NCBI GenBank assembly: GCA_036383255.1
Contig: DASVOS010000004.1
Coordinates: forward strand, 372,001 to 436,000
Length of the DNA: 64,000 nucleotides
Reading direction: 5' to 3'
Source: Gammaproteobacteria bacterium
Lineage (GTDB): Bacteria; Pseudomonadota; Gammaproteobacteria; Natronospirales; REEB76
Shown here: in pieces, positions 27,665 to 35,253 of the stretch
Position numbering within the stretch: the first letter of the stretch is position 1
How the letters are laid out: every line of letters starts with the position of its first letter
Position numbers and translations under genes: made by a program
The notes under the pieces: generated by a model
Told to the model about the DNA's origin: nothing
The model's input: only the letters and a program-made list of their open reading frames with translations
Database searches by the model: none

Positions 27665-27695
27665 GATGAAATGAAACGGGGCCTCGCGGCCCCGT
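27665..27695 (-). terminator. Intrinsic terminator of the dsbA gene
   Basis: ACGGGGCC/GGCCCCGT (27676-27683 and 27688-27695) form an 8-bp stem with a TCGC loop. On the minus strand it is followed by TTTCATTTCAT, a fair U-tract, 25 nt after the dsbA stop. Confidence 0.75.
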
Positions 27696-27720
27696 CTTGC
27701 ATCTCAAGATTACCGTCAGC

Positions 27721-28368
27721 TTAGTGCTTGCCGCCGGCAGCCCGTTCCTTGGCGATCAGGAACTCCACGCATTTCATGATGTCGGCGGAACCCATGCCGT
27801 AGCCGGCACCGGTCTTCCACTTGCCGTTCACGATCACGGTCGGCACGCCCTGCACGTCGTAACGGTTGCCGAGCTGCTGGGACTGGGCGATGCGCGACTG
27901 CACGCCGAAGGAATCCCAGGCGCCGTCGAAGTCCGCGGGCTTCACGCCGTATTTGCCGAAGAAGGCCTTGATGGCGTCCTTGTCGTCGCGCAACTCGCCC
28001 TGGTTGTCCAGATGGATGGCGTTGAAGAACGGCTCACGGATCTTCTCGCCCACGCCGAGCACGTCGGCGGTGAAGGCGGCCTGGGCGTCCACGTAGAACT
28101 CGGAGCCCTTCATGGCGGCGGGCACGCGCTTGAACACCACATCCTTGGGCTTGCGCTTCTCCCACAGCTCCACGAAGGGCTCGAGGGCGAAGCAGTGCGG
28201 GCAGCCGTACCAGTAGAACTCGATGACCTCCACCTGGCCGGGCTTCACGTCGGTGGACTGGGGCGGGTTCACGGCCACGTAGTTCACGCCTTCCGTGAAC
28301 GAGGTCATGTCGGCGGAAGCCGCCGCGGAGGCGAGCATCAGGATGGGGAGCAGCAGCCACTTCTTCAT
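27721..28368 (-). CDS. dsbA: Thiol:disulfide interchange protein DsbA (second of tandem pair)
   Basis: DsbA introduces disulfides into periplasmic proteins. The 215-residue protein has a signal peptide ending ASAAASA, the active site YGCPHC in a thioredoxin fold, a helical insertion and the cis-Pro loop VQGVPTVIVNG. It lies 16 nt downstream of a second dsbA, with which it shares the CPHC site and EFYWYGCPHCFALEP layout; the two are moderately similar and arose by duplication. The group follows the cytochrome c4 gene as in Pseudomonas and Xanthomonas relatives. Confidence 0.93.
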   Translation of the reverse strand: MKKWLLLPILMLASAAASADMTSFTEGVNYVAVNPPQSTDVKPGQVEVIEFYWYGCPHCFALEPFVELWEKRKPKDVVFKRVPAAMKGSEFYVDAQAAFTADVLGVGEKIREPFFNAIHLDNQGELRDDKDAIKAFFGKYGVKPADFDGAWDSFGVQSRIAQSQQLGNRYDVQGVPTVIVNGKWKTGAGYGMGSADIMKCVEFLIAKERAAGGKH

Positions 28369-28384
28369 CTGTCAGGTCCTCGGG

Positions 28385-29035
28385 TTATTTCGCAGCAGCG
28401 GGCATGGCCGCCTGCTCTTGGGTCACGAGCTGGTTCACCACCAGCATGATCTGGGAATAGGGTACGCCGAAGTCGCCGCCGGTGAGCCACTTGCCGTTCA
28501 CCACCAGGGTCGGCACGCCGAACTGGAACAGGCCGTAGCGGTCCGCCAGCACGTTGGCCTGGGCGATCTTGGCATCCAGCGCCGGCGAGCTCCAGGTGGC
28601 CTCGAACTTCTTCGGGTCCACGCCGAACTGCTTGACGAAGAAGCGCTCGAAATCCGCCTCCGTCTGCATCACGTCCTTGGCCTGGTGGATCTCGTCGAAG
28701 GTGGCCTTGTGGGACTTGGCGAGGATGCCGAGCGCCTCGGCGGTGTAGTAGGCGCGGGCGGCCGGTTCCCAGTCCGGCTGCAGGACCGCCGGCACGCGCT
28801 TCAGCACCACGTCCGCGGGCTTGCTGCGCTCCCAGGACTCGAGGTACGGCTCCAGCGCATTGCAGTGCGGGCAGCCGTACCAGAAGAAGTCCAGCACCTC
28901 GATCTGGCCGGGGTTCACGGAGGTGGGCTGCGCTGGCAGCACCGTCTGGTAGTTCACACCCTGCTTATAAGTGTCGGCTTGGGCGGAGCCCGCGACCAGC
29001 AGCAACAGGGATGCCAGGAATGCGATGGATCTCAT
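28385..29035 (-). CDS. dsbA: Thiol:disulfide interchange protein DsbA (first of tandem pair)
   Basis: This 216-residue paralogue has a signal peptide (cleavage after GSAQA), active site DFFWYGCPHCNALEP and cis-Pro loop FQFGVPTLVVNG. GAGG lies before the ATG at 29035. Two active-looking DsbA copies next to each other suggest divided substrate sets, perhaps one serving c-type cytochromes such as the neighbouring c4; this is inference. A gap of 55 nt separates it from the cytochrome c4 stop. Confidence 0.93.
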   Translation of the reverse strand: MRSIAFLASLLLLVAGSAQADTYKQGVNYQTVLPAQPTSVNPGQIEVLDFFWYGCPHCNALEPYLESWERSKPADVVLKRVPAVLQPDWEPAARAYYTAEALGILAKSHKATFDEIHQAKDVMQTEADFERFFVKQFGVDPKKFEATWSSPALDAKIAQANVLADRYGLFQFGVPTLVVNGKWLTGGDFGVPYSQIMLVVNQLVTQEQAAMPAAAK

Positions 29036-29090
29036 GCCGACCTCGGTGCCTCAGGAGTACATAACGCGGAGCGCCCGGCCTGGTGGACCG

Positions 29091-29717
29091 TCAGTGCTGC
29101 GGCGTGGCGCCGTGCAGGCCCTCGATGTAGCTGGCCACCGCCTGCATCTCGGCGGGGGTGAGCCGCGCGGCGATGGTCTCCATCATCTTGTTTGGGTCGG
29201 TGGTGCGGCTGCCGGCAGCGTAGGCTTGCAGCTGGGCCACCACATAGGCGCCGTGCTGGCCGCCCAGGGCGGGGACCTTCATGAGCGCGTTACCGGAACC
29301 ATCCGGGCTGTGGCAGGCGGAACAGGCCGGCACGTTCTCGGCCTTGTTGCCGTTGCGGTAGAGGGACTCACCCTGCTTCACCTGGCCGGCCTCGGCCTCG
29401 CCCACGTTGCGGGTCTGGCTGGAGAAGTAGGCGGCCAGGTCCTGCATGTCCTGGTCGCTGAGCTTCTGGGCCTGGGGCGACATGATGGGGTTCTGGCGCT
29501 TGCCGGACTTGAAGTCCCCGAGCTGCGCCTGGATGTAGCTCGCGTTCTGGCCGGCGAGCTTGGGGAACTGCGGGCTCGCGCTGTTGCCGTCCATGCCATG
29601 GCAGGCGCCGCAGACCGTGGCCTTGCCCTTGCCGGCGGCGGCATCGCCGTCTGCCTGGACTTCGAGGGCCACGCCGGTGGCGGCCAGGAGCAGGGCGATC
29701 GTCAGCAGCTTCTTCAT
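29091..29717 (-). CDS. Dihaem cytochrome c4
   Basis: The 208-residue exported protein contains two c-type haem domains with sites CGACH (about residue 36) and CSACH (about residue 130), each followed by its Met-ligand region (NPIMSPQAQ and PNKMMETIAARL). This is the cytochrome c4 layout, an electron donor to terminal oxidases. AAGGAA precedes the ATG. It diverges from engB across 105 bp, a conserved gammaproteobacterial arrangement. Confidence 0.92.
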   Translation of the reverse strand: MKKLLTIALLLAATGVALEVQADGDAAAGKGKATVCGACHGMDGNSASPQFPKLAGQNASYIQAQLGDFKSGKRQNPIMSPQAQKLSDQDMQDLAAYFSSQTRNVGEAEAGQVKQGESLYRNGNKAENVPACSACHSPDGSGNALMKVPALGGQHGAYVVAQLQAYAAGSRTTDPNKMMETIAARLTPAEMQAVASYIEGLHGATPQH

Positions 29718-29822
29718 GGGCGCGGTTCCTTGGGCTGTTCGGGATGCGATTTTCGGGCGGGGAAACCGCCCGTTCAGGAGCCCTGGATTTTACACTAGGG
29801 CCCCCACCCGCCAAGGGCTGCC

Positions 29823-30425
29823 ATGCGCCTGGACTTCCGCCACATGCGTTTCCTGCTGAGCGCCGCCGCCCTGGCAGGCCTGCCCGCCGACACGGGCCGC
29901 GAGGTCGCCTTCGCGGGGCGCTCCAACGCCGGCAAGTCCAGTGCCTTGAACGCCATCAGCGGCGTGTCGGGCCTGGCCCGGGTCAGCAAGACTCCCGGGC
30001 GCACCCGGCTCATCAACCTGTTCGGCCTCGAGGGCGGCATGCGCTTCGTGGACCTGCCGGGTTACGGCTACGCCAAGGTGCCGGAGGCGGAGCGCCTCAA
30101 GTGGGGCGCCATGGTCGAGGACTACCTCAACGCACGCCAGAGCCTGGCCGGCCTGATCCTGGTGATGGACATCCGCCATCCCCTCACGGAGTTCGACCGG
30201 CAGATGCTGGGCTTCGCCGGGGACCTCAGCCTCCCGGTGCATGTGCTTCTCTCGAAGGCGGACAAGCTCGGCCGCGGTGCCGCCGCCAAGACCCTCGCCG
30301 ACACCCGCAAGGGCCTGCGCGGTTGGGGTACGGCCCAGCTCTTCTCGGCCCACTCGGGCGAAGGGGTCGAGGAGGCGCAGAAGCTCCTGGCGGCGTGGCT
30401 CACGGGAGAGACGGAGAAAAAATAA
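29823..30425 (+). CDS. engB: Ribosome biogenesis GTPase EngB (YihA/YsxC)
   Basis: EngB is an essential GTPase for large-subunit assembly. The 200-residue protein shows G1 GRSNAGKSS, G2-region TPGRTRLINLF, G3 DLPGYGYAK, G4 LSKADKL and G5 FSAHSGEG. A TACACT -10-like box lies about 27 nt before the ATG. Its stop codon lies inside the terminator stem of the convergent small RNA. Confidence 0.95.
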   Translation: MRLDFRHMRFLLSAAALAGLPADTGREVAFAGRSNAGKSSALNAISGVSGLARVSKTPGRTRLINLFGLEGGMRFVDLPGYGYAKVPEAERLKWGAMVEDYLNARQSLAGLILVMDIRHPLTEFDRQMLGFAGDLSLPVHVLLSKADKLGRGAAAKTLADTRKGLRGWGTAQLFSAHSGEGVEEAQKLLAAWLTGETEKK

Positions 30426-30461
30426 CCCCGGCGCCAAAAGGGGGAAAAGCGCCGGGGTTAT
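30416..30461 (-). terminator. Intrinsic terminator of the engB-polA intergenic RNA
   Basis: A perfect 13-bp stem (30422-30434 with 30449-30461) encloses a C/T-rich 14-nt loop. On the minus strand six T follow. On the plus strand no T-run follows, so the terminator works for minus-strand transcripts. Confidence 0.85.
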
Positions 30462-30544
30462 CAGGAGCTACATCCGGCTTGGGGAGACCGGCTGTAGGGC
30501 CCGCCCATGGGAGACGGGGCGGGTTGAACGCCGTTGCGACGCTC
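30416..30544 (-). ncRNA. Probable ErsA/Spot 42-position small RNA, about 129 nt
   Basis: The RNA is predicted from structure and context. It lies between convergent engB and polA, where Pseudomonas has ErsA and E. coli has Spot 42. From an inferred start near 30544 it would contain hairpin 1 (30500-30523: 7-bp GC stem, loop reading CGTCTCCCAT on the minus strand), hairpin 2 (30468-30497: stem CTACA/TGTAG plus CCGG/CCGG, loop TCTCCCCAAG) and the terminator hairpin with a poly-T tail. Both loops present UCUCCC, able to pair with Shine-Dalgarno sequences. The length is close to the roughly 130 nt I recall for ErsA. The start site and function are inference. Confidence 0.65.
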
Positions 30545-30550
30545 AAGCTA

Positions 30551-30579
30551 TAAGACCCGCGAGCGGGGATTTTCGTTCC
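30551..30579 (-). promoter_or_regulatory. Sigma-E/AlgU-like promoter for the small RNA
   Basis: On the minus strand GGAAC (30579-30575) is followed 19 nt later by TCTTA (30555-30551). This fits the AlgU/sigma-E pattern GAACTT-N16/17-TCTGA in both elements and spacing, and envelope-stress control is known for ErsA. Confidence 0.5.
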
Positions 30580-30626
30580 ATCCACGCAACAAAAATTTTG
30601 TATCCCCCTGTAACTGCTGGGCTCCA

Positions 30627-30670
30627 GTGACATAAATCAGTTAATTATCCAATTGATTAATTTAATGTCA
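30627..30670. repeat. AT-rich imperfect palindrome between the small RNA and polA
   Basis: GTGACAT and ATGTCAC bound a 44-bp AT-rich segment whose interior is itself partly self-complementary. With its flanks (about 30590-30710) it is among the most AT-rich DNA in a very GC-rich window. It could be a polA terminator-like stem or a regulator site; no function can be assigned. Confidence 0.5.
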
Positions 30671-30753
30671 CAGGATATCCACAGGCGAAATTGAGGGGAA
30701 ATTAACCAGATTGGTCGAGGGATTTCCGAGGCGAGAAGCGCGCGGAAAGAGGG

Positions 30754-33519
30754 TCAGTGGGCTTCCTGCCAGTTGGAGCCGACACCCACATCGACCGTGA
30801 GCGGCACCTTCAGCTTGGCGGCACCGGACATGAGCACCGGGATCTCCTTCTCGATCACCGTCAGCGCGCCCTGCTCCACCTCGAACACCAGCTCGTCGTG
30901 CACCTGCATGACCATGCGCGCCTTCACGCCGCTCTGCTTGAGCCATGCGTGCACGGAGATCATGGCGCGCTTGATCACGTCCGCCGCGGTGCCCTGCATG
31001 GGCGCATTCACTGCGGCGCGTTCGGCATACTGGCGCACCTGCTGGTTCTTGGACTTGATGTCCGGCAGGTACAGGCGCCGGCCGAACACCGTCTCCACGT
31101 AGCCCTGCTCGCGGGCGAGCAGGCGGGTCTGGTCCATGAACTGCTTCACGCCGGGATAGCGCTTGAAGTAGAGGTCCACATACTCCTGCGCCTCGCCGCG
31201 GCCGATGCCGAGCTGCTTGGCGAGGCCGAACGCGGACATACCGTAGATGAGGCCGAAGTTGATGGCCTTGGCGGCGCGGCGCCGCTCGTCGCTCACCTCC
31301 TTGGGCTTGAAGCCGAACACCTCGGCGGCGGTGGCGCGATGGATGTCCATGCCCTGCTCGAAGGCCTTGAGCAGGCCGGCGTCGCCCGAGAGGTGCGCCA
31401 TGATGCGCAGCTCGATCTGCGAGTAATCCGCCGCCACCAGCACGTGGCCCTTGGGCGCGACGAAGGCCTGGCGGATGCGCCGGCCCTCCTCGGTGCGCAC
31501 GGGGATGTTCTGCAGGTTCGGGTCGGTGGAAGACAGGCGCCCCGTGGCCGCCACCGCCTGGTGGTAGGAGGTGTGCACGCGGCCGGTCTTGGCGTCCACC
31601 TGCTCCGGCAGCTTGTCGGTGTAGGTGGACTTGAGCTTGTTCAGGGAGCGGTACTCCAGGATCACCTTCGGCAGCTCGTGCTCCTCGGCGAGCTCCTCCA
31701 GCACGTCCTCCGCCGTGGAGGGCTGGCCGCTGGCGGTCTTGCGCACCACCGGGATCTCCATCTTCTCGAACAGGATCGCCTGCAGCTGCTTGGGCGAGTC
31801 CAGGTTGAAGGGACCGCCGGCGAGTTTCTGGGCCTTCTCCTGCAGCCCGGCCAGCTTCTGGGTGATCTCCGCGCTCTGGGCCTTGAGCATGGCGGTGTCG
31901 ATGAGCACGCCGCAGTGCTCCATCTCCAGGAGCACCGGCACCAGGGGCATCTCGATCTCGTCGAACACCTTGCGCAGCGCCGGCACCGAGCGCAGCTTCG
32001 GCCAGATCGCCTGGTGCAGGCGCAGCGTCACGTCCGCATCCTCGGCCGAGTACTTTGCGGCGTCCTCGATGCGCACCTGGTCGAAGCCGATCTGCTTGGC
32101 GCCCTTGCCGGCCACGTCCTCGTAGTGGATGGTCTTGTAGTCCAGGTACTTCTCGGCGAGGGAGTCCATGTCGTGGCGGCTCGCCACGCTGTCCAGCACG
32201 TAGGACTCCAGCATGGAGTCGTAGCGCATGCCCTGCATGTGGATGCCGTAGTTCGCCAACACGTGGGCGTCGTACTTGATGTGGTGGCCGAGCTTCTGCT
32301 TCTTCGGGTCTTCCAGCAGCGGCTTCAGGCGTTTCAGCACCTTGTCCCGGTCGAGCTGGACGGGAGCGTCGGCGTAGCGGTGCGCCAAGGGAACGTAGGC
32401 GCCCTCGCAGGCCTTCACCGCGAAGGACACGCCCACGATCTCGGCCTGCATGTACTCGAGGCTGGTGGTCTCGGTGTCGAAGGCGAAGAGCTCGGCGGCC
32501 TCGAGCTTCTTCATCCACTCGTCGAAGCTGGCTTCGTCCAGCACCGCCGTGTGCACGCCGGGCGGCGGCGCCGGGCGGGTGGGCGGCGCCGGCGGGGGCG
32601 CCACGTCCTTCTCGCGGTGCGGTTCCTCGCCGCCCTCGTCCAGCGCCCGCAGCCAGCTCTTGAACCCGAAGCGGGTATAGAGCTCGCGCAGCCGCGCCTG
32701 GTCCGGGGCGCGCATGGCGAGCTCCTTCGGTCCCAGCGGCAACTCCACGTCGCAGCGGATGGTGGCGAGCTGGCGCGAGAGCAGCGCCGCGTCCCTGTGC
32801 TGCTCGAGCTTGGGCGCGAGGGTCTTGGCGCCGCGCACCGGCACCTGCGCCACCTCGCCCAAACGCTTGTACATCTCTTCGAGGCTGCCGAAATAGGTGA
32901 GTAGCGGCGCCGCGGTCTTGGGTCCGATGCCCGGCACGCCCGGGATATTGTCGGAGCTGTCGCCCACCAGCGCCAGGTAGTCCACGATCTGCTCGGGCCA
33001 GACGTCGAACTTCTCCTTCACGCCCTCGCGGTCGAGGCGCGTCTCGGTCATGGTGTTTATGAGCGTGATGCGCCCCTCGTCGTCCACCAGCTGCGCCATG
33101 TCTTTGTCGCCGGTGGAGATCAGCACCGTGAGCCCCTGCTCCAGGCCGCGCTTGGCGAGCGTGCCGATCACGTCGTCCGCCTCCACGCCCTTCACCTTGA
33201 GCAGCGGGAAGCCCAAGGCCTCCACCAGCTCGTTGAGGGGGTCCACCTGCGCGCGCAGGTCGTCCGGCATGGGCGGGCGGTTCGCCTTGTACTGCTCGAA
33301 CAGGTCGTCGCGGAAGGTCTTGCCGCTGGCGTCGAACACCACCGCGGTGTGCTCCGGCGTGTGCTCCTGCATCATCCGCTTCAGCATGTTCGCCACGCCA
33401 TAGATCGCGCCGGTGGGTTCGCCCGAAGGCGAGGTGAACGGCGGCAGGGCGTAGAACGCGCGGTAGAGGTAGGAGGAGCCGTCCACCAGCACCAGCGGCG
33501 GTTTCTCGCGCTTGTTCAT
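30754..33519 (-). CDS. polA: DNA polymerase I
   Basis: The 921-residue enzyme has all three domains. The 5'-nuclease is at the N-terminus (MNKREKPPLVLVDGSSYLYR; GDKDMAQLV; LVGDSSDNIPGVPGIG). The 3'-5' exonuclease follows with its DxE motif intact (FAFDTETTSLEYM). The family A polymerase carries motif A ADYSQIELR, motif B RRAAKAINFGLIYGMS and motif C VHDELVFEV. Proofreading should therefore be active. The start at 33519 overlaps the lptM stop by 4 nt; the longer in-frame start at 33609 is a read-through of lptM. Polymerase I fills gaps and removes Okazaki primers. Confidence 0.97.
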   Translation of the reverse strand: MNKREKPPLVLVDGSSYLYRAFYALPPFTSPSGEPTGAIYGVANMLKRMMQEHTPEHTAVVFDASGKTFRDDLFEQYKANRPPMPDDLRAQVDPLNELVEALGFPLLKVKGVEADDVIGTLAKRGLEQGLTVLISTGDKDMAQLVDDEGRITLINTMTETRLDREGVKEKFDVWPEQIVDYLALVGDSSDNIPGVPGIGPKTAAPLLTYFGSLEEMYKRLGEVAQVPVRGAKTLAPKLEQHRDAALLSRQLATIRCDVELPLGPKELAMRAPDQARLRELYTRFGFKSWLRALDEGGEEPHREKDVAPPPAPPTRPAPPPGVHTAVLDEASFDEWMKKLEAAELFAFDTETTSLEYMQAEIVGVSFAVKACEGAYVPLAHRYADAPVQLDRDKVLKRLKPLLEDPKKQKLGHHIKYDAHVLANYGIHMQGMRYDSMLESYVLDSVASRHDMDSLAEKYLDYKTIHYEDVAGKGAKQIGFDQVRIEDAAKYSAEDADVTLRLHQAIWPKLRSVPALRKVFDEIEMPLVPVLLEMEHCGVLIDTAMLKAQSAEITQKLAGLQEKAQKLAGGPFNLDSPKQLQAILFEKMEIPVVRKTASGQPSTAEDVLEELAEEHELPKVILEYRSLNKLKSTYTDKLPEQVDAKTGRVHTSYHQAVAATGRLSSTDPNLQNIPVRTEEGRRIRQAFVAPKGHVLVAADYSQIELRIMAHLSGDAGLLKAFEQGMDIHRATAAEVFGFKPKEVSDERRRAAKAINFGLIYGMSAFGLAKQLGIGRGEAQEYVDLYFKRYPGVKQFMDQTRLLAREQGYVETVFGRRLYLPDIKSKNQQVRQYAERAAVNAPMQGTAADVIKRAMISVHAWLKQSGVKARMVMQVHDELVFEVEQGALTVIEKEIPVLMSGAAKLKVPLTVDVGVGSNWQEAH

Positions 33520-33932
33520 GGCTGGGCCGGACCCTGGGTGGCGGCGGCAGGCGCAGGCAGCGGCGCAAGCACCGCGCCCGGCAGCGTCACCGGCGGCTGT
33601 AGCACGCAAGGGGCGGGCGTGAGTTGCGGCACGCCGTCCGCGTCGGCGGTCTCCATGGGTGCCGCGGAGACCGCGGGCGCACGGGTGCTGCCCGGCGGCG
33701 GCAGGAGCAAGAGGTTCAGCGGCATGCCGGTGGCGGTCTGGCGGCGCTCGTCCTCATATATGCAGTCCGCCAGCAGGAGGTCGCGGGGGCGCAGCACCGG
33801 CGGCGGCAGGGTGCTGGGGAAGGCCACCGTCGGCATCCTGAGGAACAGCGGGCCGATCTGGCCGCAGCCGGCCAGCGACAGCAGCGGCAGCAGCGCCAGC
33901 AGGCGGGACGGGGATACGGAGCGGGGCGGCAT
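33516..33932 (-). CDS. lptM: LptM-like lipoprotein with long proline-rich tail
   Basis: The 138-residue protein has a lipobox LSLAGC (Cys23) followed by GQIGPLFLRMP, matching the LptM (YifL) signature LAGCGQKGPLYLP; LptM helps mature the LptDE lipopolysaccharide translocon. The usual protein is only about 50-70 residues, so the Pro/Ala-rich 90-residue extension is unusual. TATACT ends 6 nt before the ATG with no Shine-Dalgarno sequence. The stop overlaps the polA start (ATGA), so polA translation may depend on lptM. In E. coli the gene lies beside dapF instead. Confidence 0.72.
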   Translation of the reverse strand: MPPRSVSPSRLLALLPLLSLAGCGQIGPLFLRMPTVAFPSTLPPPVLRPRDLLLADCIYEDERRQTATGMPLNLLLLPPPGSTRAPAVSAAPMETADADGVPQLTPAPCVLQPPVTLPGAVLAPLPAPAAATQGPAQP

Positions 33933-33938
33933 CCGGCC

Positions 33939-33944
33939 AGTATA
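33939..33944 (-). promoter_or_regulatory. Putative -10 element of a leaderless lptM-polA transcript
   Basis: On the minus strand TATACT is followed by GGCCGG and then the lptM ATG, a 6-nt gap. No ribosome-binding site is present. Confidence 0.5.
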
Positions 33945-34001
33945 AACGGTGCGGCCGGGGCGGCGGTGCTAGAGTGTCGCGCAGCGATGGGGAGGTGAGA
34001 C

Positions 34002-34664
34002 ATGCATCTCGCGTTGTGGGGCTTCGGCCTTGTGACCTTGCTGGTGGGTCTGCTCGGCCTGCTGCTGTTCTTCGGCGGCTGCAAGCACCTCCTGCACGGG
34101 CGCTTCGGCGCCGGCAGCGGGCGGCTCTTGTTCGGCCTCGTGTTCCTGTTCTTCTTCGCGTTCGTCTCCTCCGCGGCGCTCGGGCTGCGCGCATACCTGC
34201 GCCTTACCTACGAACAGCCGGTGGCGACCTTGAGCTTCGCCGCGCTCGGCAACCAGTCCTACCGCGCCACCCTCACGGATGCCTCCGGCCGCATCACCAC
34301 CGCCGAGCTGCGCGGCGACGACTGGCAGCTGGACGCGCGGGTGCTGAAGTGGAAAGGCGCCGCCACGGTGCTGGGCCTGGATCCCCTGTACCGGCTGGAA
34401 CGGCTGGAAGGCCGCTATCGCAACGCCGGTCAGGAGAGCCATGACTACCACAGCGTCCTGGAGCTCTCGGCGGACACGGGCCTGGACCTCTGGCGCCTGG
34501 CCAAGGGCCATGGACGCTGGCTGCCCTGGGTGGATGCCACCTATGGCAGTGCCACTTACCTGCCCATGGCCGATGGAGCCCGGTACAGCGTCTCCCTGAG
34601 CCCCACGGGCCTCCTTGCCAGGCCCAGCAACCCCGCGGCAGAAGAGGCCCTCAAGCACTGGTAG
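34002..34664 (+). CDS. Hypothetical membrane protein with two N-terminal helices and a soluble beta-rich domain
   Basis: The 220-residue protein has membrane helices at about residues 5-27 and 45-67, then a soluble domain with LSFAALGNQSYRATLTDASG, GDDWQLDARVLKWKG and a final TYLPMADGARYSVSLSPTGLLARP. Homologues of this shape are often labelled multidrug efflux pump, but nothing here supports transport. A strong site GGGGAGGTGA lies before the ATG, and a TAGAGT -10-like box lies further upstream. It is divergent from lptM across 69 bp. Function is unknown. Confidence 0.65.
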   Translation: MHLALWGFGLVTLLVGLLGLLLFFGGCKHLLHGRFGAGSGRLLFGLVFLFFFAFVSSAALGLRAYLRLTYEQPVATLSFAALGNQSYRATLTDASGRITTAELRGDDWQLDARVLKWKGAATVLGLDPLYRLERLEGRYRNAGQESHDYHSVLELSADTGLDLWRLAKGHGRWLPWVDATYGSATYLPMADGARYSVSLSPTGLLARPSNPAAEEALKHW

Positions 34665-34668
34665 CCCC

Positions 34669-34712
34669 TTGCAAAGCTTCCACATTATGTTATATAATTT
34701 ATAAGACATAAT
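34669..34712 (+). promoter_or_regulatory. Near-consensus sigma-70 promoter overlapped by a palindrome
   Basis: TTGCAA (34669-34674), an 18-nt spacer and TATAAT (34693-34698) make one of the best promoters in the window. ATTATGT (34684-34690) and ACATAAT (34706-34712) flank the -10 element symmetrically and look like a repressor operator. Confidence 0.65.
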
Positions 34713-34746
34713 CCGGTTGCGGGACCGGTCAAGAGTGGAGGTCGAG

Positions 34747-35238
34747 ATGGGGCTCATCAGGGGTTCTGAGACGCCGGACATGCTGCCTAGCCATGTGCAC
34801 GACATCGGCACGTCCACCTGCCTGTTCTGTCCATTCGGTGCCGGCGTGGAGGCCGGTGACCGGCTCTATGTCTACGACGAGCGGACCGCCTACGGCCGCC
34901 AGCAGCGGGAGCGGTTGGTCGAGGTGACGGCGGTGAAGCAGTTCCGCTCCACCGGCCGCGTCATCACGCTGGACCTCAACATGATCTCGGCGGAAGAGGC
35001 GGCGCGTATCGCCGAGGACAGTGAGACCAGCGTGGAAGCCATGCTCGAGCACCGGCCCGGCAACCCCACCTACGATGCCAAGCATCCGCCGGTGGTGGTG
35101 TACTTCGAGCCTTGCGACGAGGACGACACCACGGGCTCCCGAACCCGGCCGGGTGCCGCCGTGAGCCTGGACGGCCGGCCCCAGAACCAGCACGAGTCCC
35201 GCCTGAGCCGGTTCTTTTCGCGCCTCGGCCGCCGCTAG
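34747..35238 (+). CDS. Hypothetical protein under a palindrome-controlled promoter
   Basis: The 163-residue protein starts at 34747 (MGLIRGSET), 6 nt after GGAGG. I recognise no family. Visible features are a CLFC motif near residue 26, a beta-rich segment (GVEAGDRLYVYDERTAYG...LVEVTAVKQFRSTGRVITLDLN) that could be a small ASCH- or PUA-like fold, an acidic helix (AEEAARIAEDSETSVEAMLE) and a basic disordered C-terminus ending RFFSRLGRR. No signal peptide or membrane helix is seen. The overlapping palindrome suggests repression by an unknown factor, possibly itself. Confidence 0.6.
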   Translation: MGLIRGSETPDMLPSHVHDIGTSTCLFCPFGAGVEAGDRLYVYDERTAYGRQQRERLVEVTAVKQFRSTGRVITLDLNMISAEEAARIAEDSETSVEAMLEHRPGNPTYDAKHPPVVVYFEPCDEDDTTGSRTRPGAAVSLDGRPQNQHESRLSRFFSRLGRR

Positions 35239-35253
35239 ATTCGGCAGCGCTTC

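Noticed and set aside
30594-30710. Replication origin
   Set aside because: Only one near-match to a DnaA box and no dnaA, rpmH or gidA nearby; AT-richness alone is not enough.
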